A stretch of 14,607 nucleotides of DNA, taken from Candidatus Aminicenantota bacterium. Lineage in GTDB: Bacteria; Acidobacteriota; Aminicenantia; Aminicenantales; Aminicenantaceae. The position numbers were made by a program, and so were the translations under genes. The stretch is from positions 1 through 14,607 of the forward strand of contig DAOWCB010000007.1 in the NCBI GenBank assembly GCA_030633795.1, given 5' to 3'. Numbering within the stretch: position 1 is the stretch's first letter; every line of letters begins with the position of its first letter. Of this stretch, positions 1 through 5,872 are shown piece by piece. The notes below the pieces were generated by a model. It was given only the letters and a program-made list of their open reading frames with translations. It had not been told where the DNA came from and made no database searches.

Positions 1-657
1 AGCGGAATCTTGGCCGGGGCCTTGAAAAGATACGCGGGCTGGAAGACCGGATACACACGGAAAACGCTTCACTTCCTGATTTTTTTTACCGCTGTCGGAC
101 TCCACATTTGGGGAGGAATGCCGGCCGTGAATATCCTGGGATTGGGGATGGGCATCTTTGTGCTCTTTTCGGTTAGGGCAGGGGATGGCAACTTTTTTTT
201 CGAATCCATGGCCCGCGAAAAGGATCATCCTCGTCGAGGTTATTTTATCGTCGTTCCTTATCTGACCACAGCTGCAGGAGGCTTGGTCTCCAACCTTCTT
301 TTTGGAGGGTGCGCCATCATGGGATATGCCCTTTGTGGAGCAGCCGACGCCATCGCCGAACCTGTCGGCGTCCGGTTCGGAAAGCACAAATACAAAGTCC
401 CGAGCTTAAGAAAAGTTACCGTGGCAGAAAGATCGTTAGAGGGAAGCTTTTCAATTCTTGTTGTCTCATTGGCTCTTTCTTTGTTGTTCTTTGTTTATCT
501 TTACCAGTTTCCATTTGCAAAAGCTGTGATTGCTTCGACAGTCTTATCTCTTGTTATAGTTTTTGTCGAAGCCATTTCTTTCCACGGAGCGGACAATCTC
601 ACCATCCAAGTGGCGGCTAGCGGGCTAACATATCTTTTTCTGAAGATCTGGTCATAA
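1..657 (+). CDS. Dolichol/phytol kinase-like (SEC59/VTE5-type) integral membrane protein, 5'-truncated by window edge
   Basis: The frame is open from base 1 (codons for Ser-Gly-Ile precede the first TTG at 10), so the real start probably lies outside the window. The protein is strongly hydrophobic, with several membrane segments. Near the visible N-terminus is RKTLHF, the Arg-Lys...His signature of the dolichol kinase/phytol kinase/phosphatidate cytidylyltransferase-like family. Further on, ADAIAEPVGVRFGKHKY followed by RSLEGSF matches the family's 'GD-aA-vG-rfG ... KSlEGS' nucleotide-binding region, with the usual Gly-Asp replaced by Ala-Asp. Known members use CTP to phosphorylate polyprenols or phytol, or act on lipid phosphates. 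The exact substrate here is not determinable. It converges on the minus-strand gene downstream with only 8 bp between stops. The family call is fairly secure and the reaction is inference. Confidence 0.72.
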   Translation, partial: SGILAGALKRYAGWKTGYTRKTLHFLIFFTAVGLHIWGGMPAVNILGLGMGIFVLFSVRAGDGNFFFESMAREKDHPRRGYFIVVPYLTTAAGGLVSNLLFGGCAIMGYALCGAADAIAEPVGVRFGKHKYKVPSLRKVTVAERSLEGSFSILVVSLALSLLFFVYLYQFPFAKAVIASTVLSLVIVFVEAISFHGADNLTIQVAASGLTYLFLKIWS

Positions 658-665
658 AGATTTAT

Positions 666-1463
666 TTATTCGGGATAGAAGATGTTGCCCTCACGTCTGA
701 ACGATTGTGGCGAGGTGTCAGAAACACCTCTTTGGCTGATCAGACCGAAGAGTTTTTCCGAAGATTCTTTGCTTAAGGTTGTTCTGTTCTCTTTGTCGCC
801 CAGATCTGCAAGCCTCCATTCTTTGTATTCCTTGCAATACCCGCTGTCGTAAGCAAGGAGAAAGGCATCCATGCCGCATATGAAGAGGGACGGCAAGATC
901 GCTTGGACAGAATAAGGACAGAGGAGAAGAATCGATGTCGGAAATAATCCCTTGTTGATTTGAGGGAGAAGAAAATCTATGGCGATGTCTTTGGCCGATG
1001 TCATTATGTAGACACTGCATCCAGATTCCATGCCTTTTTTGGCGATTCTGTAGATGGCACATCCCTGGCAGACATTTTGCGTTTCTCCATTTTCGAGATA
1101 CAGGCAGTCGTGGTTCGCCCGGCCCGAGGGACATGACCGGGTGTTGTCTTGTGGATCGTATGGTTTGAGGCAGAATCCCAGGCCAAGCATGGGCCTTGTC
1201 TTTTGTTGCCCGATTTGATCTTCAAATGTCTCCTCATTCGGAATAGCCAAAAATTTCTTGTACTGAGGGAAGAGATTTTCCTTCGACTTGATGAAACGGT
1301 GATAATCCCTCAACCCCGCTGCCGTTTTTGACGGGTGTTTGAGCATGGCTTTGAGGAAAAAAAGGCGGGCATATTCCTTGAAAAAACTCCGATAGACGAA
1401 TTTCCAGATGTGTAAATGGAGGAATGATTTCCTGTCGAGCTTTTCGAATAAACGATCTAACAT
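666..1463 (-). CDS. Cysteine-rich hypothetical protein, weakly DUF116-like
   Basis: This 265-residue protein is not recognised with certainty. The N-terminal third (1-90) is basic and aromatic and could be helical. The central part carries an unusual set of cysteines at residues 98, 111, 120, 132, 135, 149, 182, 196 and 210, including a CPSG motif (111-114) and a CQGC pair (132-135). The pattern of clustered Cys, then a C-x-x-C-x-I-x-x-I-x-K segment, a 'vyImTSAkdIA' stretch and an 'iLLLCPYsvqailpslf' stretch recalls DUF116-type proteins, thought to bind metal or an Fe-S cluster. This is only a resemblance. No signal peptide or clear membrane segment is seen. The start ATG at 1463 is the first in frame and lies divergent to the toxin-antitoxin promoter. 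Function unknown. Confidence 0.6.
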   Translation of the reverse strand: MLDRLFEKLDRKSFLHLHIWKFVYRSFFKEYARLFFLKAMLKHPSKTAAGLRDYHRFIKSKENLFPQYKKFLAIPNEETFEDQIGQQKTRPMLGLGFCLKPYDPQDNTRSCPSGRANHDCLYLENGETQNVCQGCAIYRIAKKGMESGCSVYIMTSAKDIAIDFLLPQINKGLFPTSILLLCPYSVQAILPSLFICGMDAFLLAYDSGYCKEYKEWRLADLGDKENRTTLSKESSEKLFGLISQRGVSDTSPQSFRREGNIFYPE

Positions 1464-1578
1464 GGTCAGCGATTCATACTTCGAATTAAAAAATTAGAAA
1501 ATATTATTTTACATGAGAAGGATACGAGTTGCGAGTCGTTATTTGAAGTAGATCTAGCCTCGGCTCAAACCTCATCAA

Positions 1579-1606
1579 TTGACAAGTGTGAAAAATGTAG
1601 TAAAAT
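1579..1606 (+). promoter_or_regulatory. Sigma-70-type promoter of the RHH/PIN toxin-antitoxin operon
   Basis: A perfect -35 TTGACA (1579-1584) is separated by 16 bp from a -10 TAAAAT (1601-1606), followed by a good Shine-Dalgarno AGGAG (1614-1618) just before the antitoxin ATG at 1625. The short leader fits an autoregulated toxin-antitoxin operon. Confidence 0.65.
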
Positions 1607-1609
1607 GTA
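1592..1609 (+). promoter_or_regulatory. Candidate RHH antitoxin operator: two AAAATGTA direct repeats 10 bp apart
   Basis: AAAATGTA occurs at 1592-1599 and again at 1602-1609. The copies lie one helical turn apart and overlap the -10 box. Ribbon-helix-helix repressors commonly bind tandem or inverted short sites inside their own promoter, so this is a natural place for autorepression. That it is an operator is inference from position and spacing. Confidence 0.35.
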
Positions 1610-1624
1610 ATACAGGAGAAGCAG

Positions 1625-1843
1625 ATGAGAATCGTAATTTCCGTTAGTTTTTCAGAAGAGATGGCTGATGAGCTCGAGAAAATAGCAAGAGCAAAGGGGC
1701 GCACGAAAAGCTCCCTTATAAAGGAAGCCTTAAGAGCCTACCTTTGGGAGGAAAAGTTTAAGGAAGTTAAAAGGAAAATCGTACCAAAAGCAAAATCAAA
1801 GGGACTCGTTACTGACGATGATGTTTTTAGGGCTGTTTCTTGA
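1625..1843 (+). CDS. Ribbon-helix-helix (CopG-type) antitoxin
   Basis: This 72-residue protein is the DNA-binding antitoxin partner of the PIN toxin encoded directly downstream. The N-terminal strand RIVISVSFSEEM followed by two helices (about 12-25 and 29-43, 'SSLIKEALRAYLWEE') is the classic RHH/MetJ-Arc fold. The C-terminal tail (about 45-72) is basic and then acidic, and is the part expected to wrap around and block the toxin. The ATG at 1625 has AGGAG at 1614-1618. Its TGA stop (1841-1843) overlaps the TTG start of the toxin, so the pair is translationally coupled. By family rules it should neutralise the toxin and repress its own promoter; the direct repeats at the -10 box are candidate sites. 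The family call is secure and the specific partner is assigned by context. Confidence 0.85.
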   Translation: MRIVISVSFSEEMADELEKIARAKGRTKSSLIKEALRAYLWEEKFKEVKRKIVPKAKSKGLVTDDDVFRAVS

Positions 1844-2247
1844 GAGCTGTTTTTGACACGAATGTTTTTGTCGCGGCATTTGCATCAGAGGGGCTCTGTT
1901 CAAAACTTCTCCACAGAGCAAACCTCAGGAATCTTGAATTGTTCCTCTCTCCGTTTATCCTTCAAGAATTCACAGAGGCATTGGAAAAAAAGATAGGTCT
2001 GCCTCACAAAGAAATTGAAGGGGCAAAGGAACTTCTCATGGAGGTTGCAAAATCCATCGATCCAAAAAGTTGCGGGATTGAGGTCTCAGGAGTTTGTAGG
2101 GATAAAGATGACAACCAGGTGCTTGCCTGTGCCATTGCGTGCAAGGCCGAGTACATCGTAACCGGAGATAAGGATCTACTGACTTTAAAAATTTATAATA
2201 AAATTAAAATCGTTTCTCCCCGCGAGTTCGAATTGTTATTTGACTGA
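1840..2247 (+). CDS. PIN-domain ribonuclease toxin (VapC-like, 'PIN family putative toxin')
   Basis: This 135-residue protein spans one PIN domain. Visible acidic active-site positions are D6 (in MRAVFDTNVF), E43 (in LQEFTEAL), D90/D91 (in CRDKDDNQVLACA) and D110 with D112 (in VTGDKDLL). These form the Mg2+-binding quartet of PIN endoribonucleases. The signature CRDkDDnqvLA-A...a-YIVTGDkDLL places it in the widespread 'putative toxin-antitoxin system toxin component, PIN family' rather than the classical shorter VapC group. The start is a TTG at 1840-1842 that overlaps the antitoxin stop (TTGA). The downstream sequence aligns with the family N-terminus without a gap, so this rare start is credible and may keep toxin output low. 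Expected role: cleavage of RNA (tRNA or mRNA; target unknown) when freed from the antitoxin. Confidence 0.87.
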   Translation: MRAVFDTNVFVAAFASEGLCSKLLHRANLRNLELFLSPFILQEFTEALEKKIGLPHKEIEGAKELLMEVAKSIDPKSCGIEVSGVCRDKDDNQVLACAIACKAEYIVTGDKDLLTLKIYNKIKIVSPREFELLFD

Positions 2248-2255
2248 ATGATGCA

Positions 2256-2283
2256 TTGACTTTTTTTAGCACTTTTGTAAACT
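2256..2283 (+). promoter_or_regulatory. Likely promoter of the AbiE-type module
   Basis: In the 71-bp gap after the PIN toxin stop, TTGACT (2256-2261) is followed after 16 bp by TAAACT (2278-2283), a fair sigma-70 match. The imperfect dyad CATTT-N8-AAATG at 2304-2321, with a TTCATGAA core, reaches into the start codon at 2319. It is a possible antitoxin-binding site. No clear Shine-Dalgarno is seen before that ATG. Confidence 0.45.
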
Positions 2284-2318
2284 AATGGTAAGAAATATTC
2301 TGACATTTAGTTCATGAA

Positions 2319-2885
2319 ATGAAAAAAAGCGATTTCAAATTGACATTATACAGGGCAAAAAGTACGGTTTTCACCTTAAATGAAATCGCCCTCCTTACTC
2401 AGGAAACAAACAGGAATACCCTGAAATCTAAAATTCATTACTACGTAAAAAAAGGAGTCATCGAGCAGGTCAGGCGTGGCATATACGTCAAACCCGACTA
2501 TGATAAATTCGAACTTGCCACAAAGATCTACACACCTTCTTACATAAGCCTGGAGACCGTTCTCCAACAATCAGGAGTGATATTTCAGCTCTACGAGAAA
2601 ATATTTTCAGTGAGCTATCTCTCCCGAGCAATTAGTGTGGACGGACATGAGCTGGTGTATAAAAAAATTCAATCGGGAATCCTCCTCAATCACTCAGGCA
2701 TCATCCAAAAGGAAAATTGTGCCATAGCGACAACAGAAAGGGCCATATGCGACTGCCTTTATCTCTACGGAGATTATCATTTTGACAATCTGGACAATGT
2801 AAAAAAAGAGAATGCCTTTAATATTGCTTTAATTTATGGGAACAGAGAGCTTATAAGAAGAATAAAGAAAATATTTGGATCATAA
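2319..2885 (+). CDS. AbiEi-like antitoxin/transcriptional regulator (type IV TA)
   Basis: This 188-residue protein is the regulator half of an AbiE-type abortive-infection/toxin-antitoxin pair. Residues about 1-65 form a winged helix-turn-helix: 'FTLNEIALLTQETNRNTLKSKIHYYVKKGVIEQVRRGIYVK' reads as recognition helix, wing and the 'RRGIYvkp' end typical of AbiEi proteins. It is followed by 'yIslETVLqqsGvI' and 'ATTERAICDCLYLYG', both hallmarks of the AbiEi C-terminal domain. The upstream ATG at 2314 hits a stop at once, so 2319 is the best start although no good Shine-Dalgarno is visible. The downstream nucleotidyltransferase gene follows within a few bases. Family knowledge: AbiEi represses the operon and counters AbiEii without a stable direct complex. 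Assignment is by motif and gene pair. Confidence 0.85.
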   Translation: MKKSDFKLTLYRAKSTVFTLNEIALLTQETNRNTLKSKIHYYVKKGVIEQVRRGIYVKPDYDKFELATKIYTPSYISLETVLQQSGVIFQLYEKIFSVSYLSRAISVDGHELVYKKIQSGILLNHSGIIQKENCAIATTERAICDCLYLYGDYHFDNLDNVKKENAFNIALIYGNRELIRRIKKIFGS

Positions 2886-2889
2886 AGAC

Positions 2890-3579
2890 ATGATAGATAT
2901 CTCCCGTCACAAATTCGGCCTCGTTCAAATCCTCAAAGATATTTATTCAGACATTTCTATAGCCTCCCTTCTTGGATTCAAAGGGGGGACAGCGGCTTAT
3001 CTTTTCTACGACCTTCCCCGCTTCTCGGTCGATTTGGAATTTAACCTCCTCGACCCAGAAAAAAAGAATATCCTTCTGGAAACCATCCCCTCTATCCTGG
3101 GCAGGATCGGCAGAATCAAACAACAGAGAGAGAAGAGATTCACTCTTTTTTTTCTGCTTTCCTACGGAGAAAAAGAGCAGAACGTCAAAGTGGAGATATC
3201 CAAACGCATCTTCCCGGACCACTATAAAGTTATGTCCTACTTGGGGATCCCCATGCTGGTCATGACCCAGGATGATCTGTTTTCCCACAAGCTCATCGCT
3301 CTTTTAGATCGGAAATCTCCGGCAAACAGGGACTATTTCGATCTGTGGTTCTTTATGCAGAACCATTGGGATATCAACAAAGAGATCGTCGAATTGAGGA
3401 CGGGCCTCTCTCTGAAGGAATACTTGAAAAAATGTGCAAGAATAGTGGAAGCTATCAACGAAAAATACATCCTTCAGGGACTCGGAGAGGTGCTGGACAC
3501 CAAGCTTAAAAACTGGACCAGAGAAAACCTTAAAAAAGAATTGCTCTTTCTGATACGTTTTTACCTGGAGAATGTTTAG
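2890..3579 (+). CDS. AbiEii-like nucleotidyltransferase toxin (type IV TA)
   Basis: This 229-residue nucleotidyltransferase of the AbiEii/DUF1814 group pairs with the regulator just upstream. Motif I is FKGGTAAYLFYDLPRFSVDLEF (G32-G33-T34 ... R44-x-S46-x-D48-x-E50), the GGT plus R-S-x-D-x-[DE] core that binds nucleotide and metal. A third acidic residue sits in VKVEISKR (E102). The conserved lysine/arginine block 'HKLIALLDRKSPANRDYFDLWFF' (K134, R141, R147, D148, D151) is also present, so all expected catalytic motifs look intact. I chose ATG 2890, 4 bp after the upstream stop. An in-frame TTG at 2875 would give five more residues and an 11-bp overlap, but the family normally starts close to the 'HkfglvQILKDIYSDI' segment. 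Family role: modifies RNA (tRNA in related enzymes) or another target and halts growth during phage infection. Confidence 0.85.
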   Translation: MIDISRHKFGLVQILKDIYSDISIASLLGFKGGTAAYLFYDLPRFSVDLEFNLLDPEKKNILLETIPSILGRIGRIKQQREKRFTLFFLLSYGEKEQNVKVEISKRIFPDHYKVMSYLGIPMLVMTQDDLFSHKLIALLDRKSPANRDYFDLWFFMQNHWDINKEIVELRTGLSLKEYLKKCARIVEAINEKYILQGLGEVLDTKLKNWTRENLKKELLFLIRFYLENV

Positions 3580-3591
3580 GCGACAGCCTTA

Positions 3592-3920
3592 TCAGCTCAT
3601 TCCTCTGAGAAGGCGGGCAATATACATGACGTATGTGGCGGCCTTTTTGGACTCCCTTTGAAACAGAGGATGGTCACGGTTGACGTATACTACGTTGCCC
3701 TCGGAGAAGCACTCAGGGCCGGTCGCTGGTTATGGGGAGAAAATCGGTGTTTATCTCGCCACTGTGTAACCCATGATAAGACTCTTTCAGCACGTTTTTC
3801 AAGATTTTCTTCCGATCCGGGCTTTAGAAAAATATAGAGAAATATGATTCAGGGGAGAGGAATACCGAGGTCCTTCTCGAAGAAATTCACATCCATGTCT
3901 GTGAAGACGCATAAAAAAAC
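3592..3920 (-). pseudogene. Frame-broken remnant of an unrecognised gene
   Basis: No intact gene lies between 3580 and 3953, but the minus strand carries protein-like pieces in shifting frames. The clearest is the 3' end: from 3729 down to the TGA at 3592-3594 the frame reads through ECFSEGNVVYVNRDHPLF and ends in a helical 'SKKAATYVMYIARLLRGMS'. Upstream, in a second frame (3713-3823), is 'ILKNVLKESYHGLHSGEINTDFLPITSDRP', which would join to the first piece by a single frameshift around 3712-3720 ('...SDRP|ECFSEGN...'). A shorter piece in a third frame (3852-3920) reads DVNFFEKDLGIPLP. The family is not recognised and the extent is approximate. A chance reading remains possible for the upstream parts. 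Confidence 0.4.
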
Positions 3921-3953
3921 TCAATATATCTCATAAAAATTATAACTTTTCGC

Positions 3954-3982
3954 TTGACAAACGTTTCCAATGTGCTTATTTT
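3954..3982 (+). promoter_or_regulatory. Strong promoter of the lexA-dinB-dnaE operon
   Basis: A perfect TTGACA (3954-3959) is followed after 17 bp by TATTTT (3977-3982). Transcription would start near 3989, almost on top of the first possible lexA ATG (3987). This also rules out the TTG at 3954 as a start codon. No other convincing promoter is seen in front of the two polymerase genes, so all three are probably driven from here. Confidence 0.7.
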
Positions 3983-3986
3983 ATTT

Positions 3987-4010
3987 ATGGTGAACAAAAT
4001 GGTGAACAAA
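3987..4010 (+). repeat. Tandem 12-bp repeat at the lexA start, candidate LexA operator
   Basis: ATGGTGAACAAA occurs twice head to tail (3987-3998 and 3999-4010). This places GAAC cores at 3992-3995 and 4004-4007 in direct orientation with 8 bp between them. GAAC/GTTC half-sites are the usual LexA recognition elements: palindromic in Firmicutes, direct with a 7-bp spacer in alphaproteobacteria. The repeat begins 4 bp after the -10 box, an ideal position for autorepression. It also duplicates the start region, giving alternative starts ATG 3987, GTG 3990, ATG 3999 and GTG 4002. Confidence 0.45.
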
Positions 4011-4616
4011 CTTAGGAAGAAACTGACAGAAAAACAGGAAAAGATTCTGGAGGCTCTCGAAGATTTTATTCTCGAGCATGGATATTCGCCCACAATCCGC
4101 CAACTGGGAAAGCTGGTGAAGATCGCCAGCCCGTCGGCCGTGTACAAGCACACCCTGAGCCTGGAGAAAAAGGGTTACCTGAAGAGAGAAGGAGGAGAGG
4201 TGCAGCTCGCAGGCTCTCCGTCTCTGACAGAAGCTCTGACCAAGGTGCCGCTTGTGGGATTGGTTCCGGCCGGTGATCCGAGGGAAGTGTTCGATGTCTC
4301 CGGAGGGGCGGTGGATGTTCCCGACTGGATGGTCGGCCGCCGCAAGGGCAACATCTTTTGTGTCTCGGTCGACGGGAAGAGCATGGTGGATGCCTACATC
4401 GACGACGGAGACCGGGTGCTGGTGGAACGGACCAACACGGCCAGTTCGGGCGAGATGGTGGTGGCCCTCCTGGATGACGGTTCAGTAACGCTCAAACGGC
4501 TGAGAGTGAATAACGGCGACATCTCCCTCGTTCCTGAGAACCCGGAGTTTCATCCGATTCAGGTCAAAGAACTCAAGGTCTTAGGCCGGGTGATCGGGGT
4601 GCTCCGGAAGTACTGA
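3987..4616 (+). CDS. lexA: LexA-type SOS repressor with self-cleavage domain
   Basis: Repressor at the head of the polymerase operon. From ATG 3987 it is 209 residues, within the usual 200-230 for LexA. The N-terminal winged helix (about 13-70) carries LTEKQEKILEALEDFI and 'YSPTIRQLGKLVKIASPSAVYKHTLSLEKKGYLKR', the standard LexA DNA-binding fold. The C-terminal S24 peptidase domain keeps the cleavage site Ala95-Gly96 (in VGLVPAGDP), the nucleophile Ser132 (VDGKSMVDAYIDDGD) and the general base Lys170 (VTLKRLR). It should therefore self-cleave on RecA filaments. Starts at 3999 or 4002 are equally possible, because the region is a 12-bp tandem repeat and no Shine-Dalgarno is seen; the leader would be very short or absent. 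It may be a second, cassette-specific LexA rather than the genome's main one, which cannot be told from this window. Confidence 0.9.
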   Translation: MVNKMVNKLRKKLTEKQEKILEALEDFILEHGYSPTIRQLGKLVKIASPSAVYKHTLSLEKKGYLKREGGEVQLAGSPSLTEALTKVPLVGLVPAGDPREVFDVSGGAVDVPDWMVGRRKGNIFCVSVDGKSMVDAYIDDGDRVLVERTNTASSGEMVVALLDDGSVTLKRLRVNNGDISLVPENPEFHPIQVKELKVLGRVIGVLRKY

Positions 4617-4647
4617 CCAACCTAAACAACTTAAAAGGTGAGAGAAA

Positions 4648-5871
4648 ATGAGACGTAGGTGTATTGTCCACATCGATATCGATGCTTTTTTTGCGGCGGT
4701 CGAGGTGCTCCTCAACCCTTCACTCGAGGGAAAACCCGTGATCGTGGGCGGGCTTCCCCATGAGAGGGGCGTGACGTCCACGGCCTCTTATGAGGCGCGA
4801 AAGTACGGCGTCCACTCGGGCATGCCCCTGCGGAAGGCTTACCAGCTCTGCCCTCAGGGGATATTTGTCAGGGGGAACTACCAGATCTACAGTGCCTTTT
4901 CCAAGAGGTTGTTCCGGGTTCTCCACCAGTACACCCCGGATGTGGAGGAAGCCTCCCTGGACGAGGCCTATCTCGACTTGACCCGGTGCCGCCCTCTGTA
5001 TCCTTCGTTTTCCCGCACCATCTGGGAGATCAAGAACCGGGCGGAAAAGGAGCTGGGAATCGCTGTTTCGGTCGGGGTAGGACCGAACAAGCTCATGGCC
5101 AAGCTGGCCACCAACAAGGCCAAGCCAGGAGGCCTGTTCGAGGTCAAGGAAGGCCAGGACGGGGAATTCCTGAAGAGCCTGGACATATCGTCACTGCCCG
5201 GGATAGGACCAAAAACCCAGGTTGTCCTCCGGATGCTCAACATCCACAAGATCGGCGACCTGTGGGGACTCCCGAGGGCCACCCTGCACTCGCTTTTCGG
5301 CCTGAACGGCGACAATCTCTATCTCCAGTCGCGGGGAATGGACAGCCGTCCCCTTGCTCGGGCCGCCATCCCCAAATCCGTGTCCCGGGAGACAACTTTT
5401 TTGGAAGACATCTGGGACAAACGCCTCCTTCTGGCCCACCTGGCCTATCTCTGCGACCGGTTGACACTTCCTTTGCGCAAAGACCGTCTTTATGCCCATA
5501 TCATCGAGGTCAAGGTCCGGTACTCGGACTTTAAAACCGAGGCAAAAAGACGCCTCCTGATTTCCCCCCTCCAGGAGATGGGCCGGGTCTTCCCGATCGC
5601 CAAAGAGCTCTTCCTCGGGCTTTTTGCCGGCTCCCGTCTCTCCCTGCGGCTGGTCGGGGTAAAGGCCTCTGATCTTGTCCGGGCCAGGCCCCTTTCGCTT
5701 TTCGAACCCTATTCAGAGCGGTATGTGCGGTTGGGCCAGGCCGTGGACCAGGTGCGGGAAAAATACGGGTTCGGTTCGCTGCTCACGGTCCGGGAGCAGA
5801 TGCTGGGAAGCCTGTACAATTTCGAGAGGGACCGGGGTTTTGTCCTGAAAACCGCCTCCTTAACCAAATAA
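4648..5871 (+). CDS. dinB: Y-family DNA polymerase, DinB/Pol IV-like, catalytically intact
   Basis: Translesion DNA polymerase of 407 residues, 31 bp after lexA, with AGGTGA (4635-4640) before the ATG. Palm: HIDIDAFFAAVE with the catalytic D10 and aromatic steric gate F15, YEARKYGV (48-55), and EASLDEAYLD with the catalytic pair D105-E106. The thumb carries the helix-hairpin-helix 'SLPGIGPKTQVVLRMLNI' (182-199). The little-finger domain follows SVSRETTF (244-251). A PLSLFEP segment (348-354) resembles the beta-clamp binding motif. In imuA-imuB-dnaE2 cassettes the Y-family member, ImuB, has lost its active-site acids; here they are all present, so this protein looks like a working Pol IV occupying the ImuB position. 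Its stop is 1 bp before the dnaE start, implying coupled translation. Confidence 0.93.
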   Translation: MRRRCIVHIDIDAFFAAVEVLLNPSLEGKPVIVGGLPHERGVTSTASYEARKYGVHSGMPLRKAYQLCPQGIFVRGNYQIYSAFSKRLFRVLHQYTPDVEEASLDEAYLDLTRCRPLYPSFSRTIWEIKNRAEKELGIAVSVGVGPNKLMAKLATNKAKPGGLFEVKEGQDGEFLKSLDISSLPGIGPKTQVVLRMLNIHKIGDLWGLPRATLHSLFGLNGDNLYLQSRGMDSRPLARAAIPKSVSRETTFLEDIWDKRLLLAHLAYLCDRLTLPLRKDRLYAHIIEVKVRYSDFKTEAKRRLLISPLQEMGRVFPIAKELFLGLFAGSRLSLRLVGVKASDLVRARPLSLFEPYSERYVRLGQAVDQVREKYGFGSLLTVREQMLGSLYNFERDRGFVLKTASLTK

Positions 5872-5872
5872 G

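Noticed and set aside
3954..3986. TTG at 3954 as the lexA start, giving a 220-residue protein
   Set aside because: This TTG is part of a perfect TTGACA -35 box with a -10 17 bp downstream; LexA homologues start nearer to the LTEKQEKIL helix.
3887..4153. 88-residue open frame on the minus strand opposite the lexA start
   Set aside because: It overlaps the lexA promoter and DNA-binding domain, has no recognisable motif, and is explained as the reverse shadow of lexA.
4986..5534. 182-residue plus-strand frame inside dinB
   Set aside because: Pro/Arg/Gly-rich shifted-frame translation of the dinB core, whose catalytic motifs are in the other frame.
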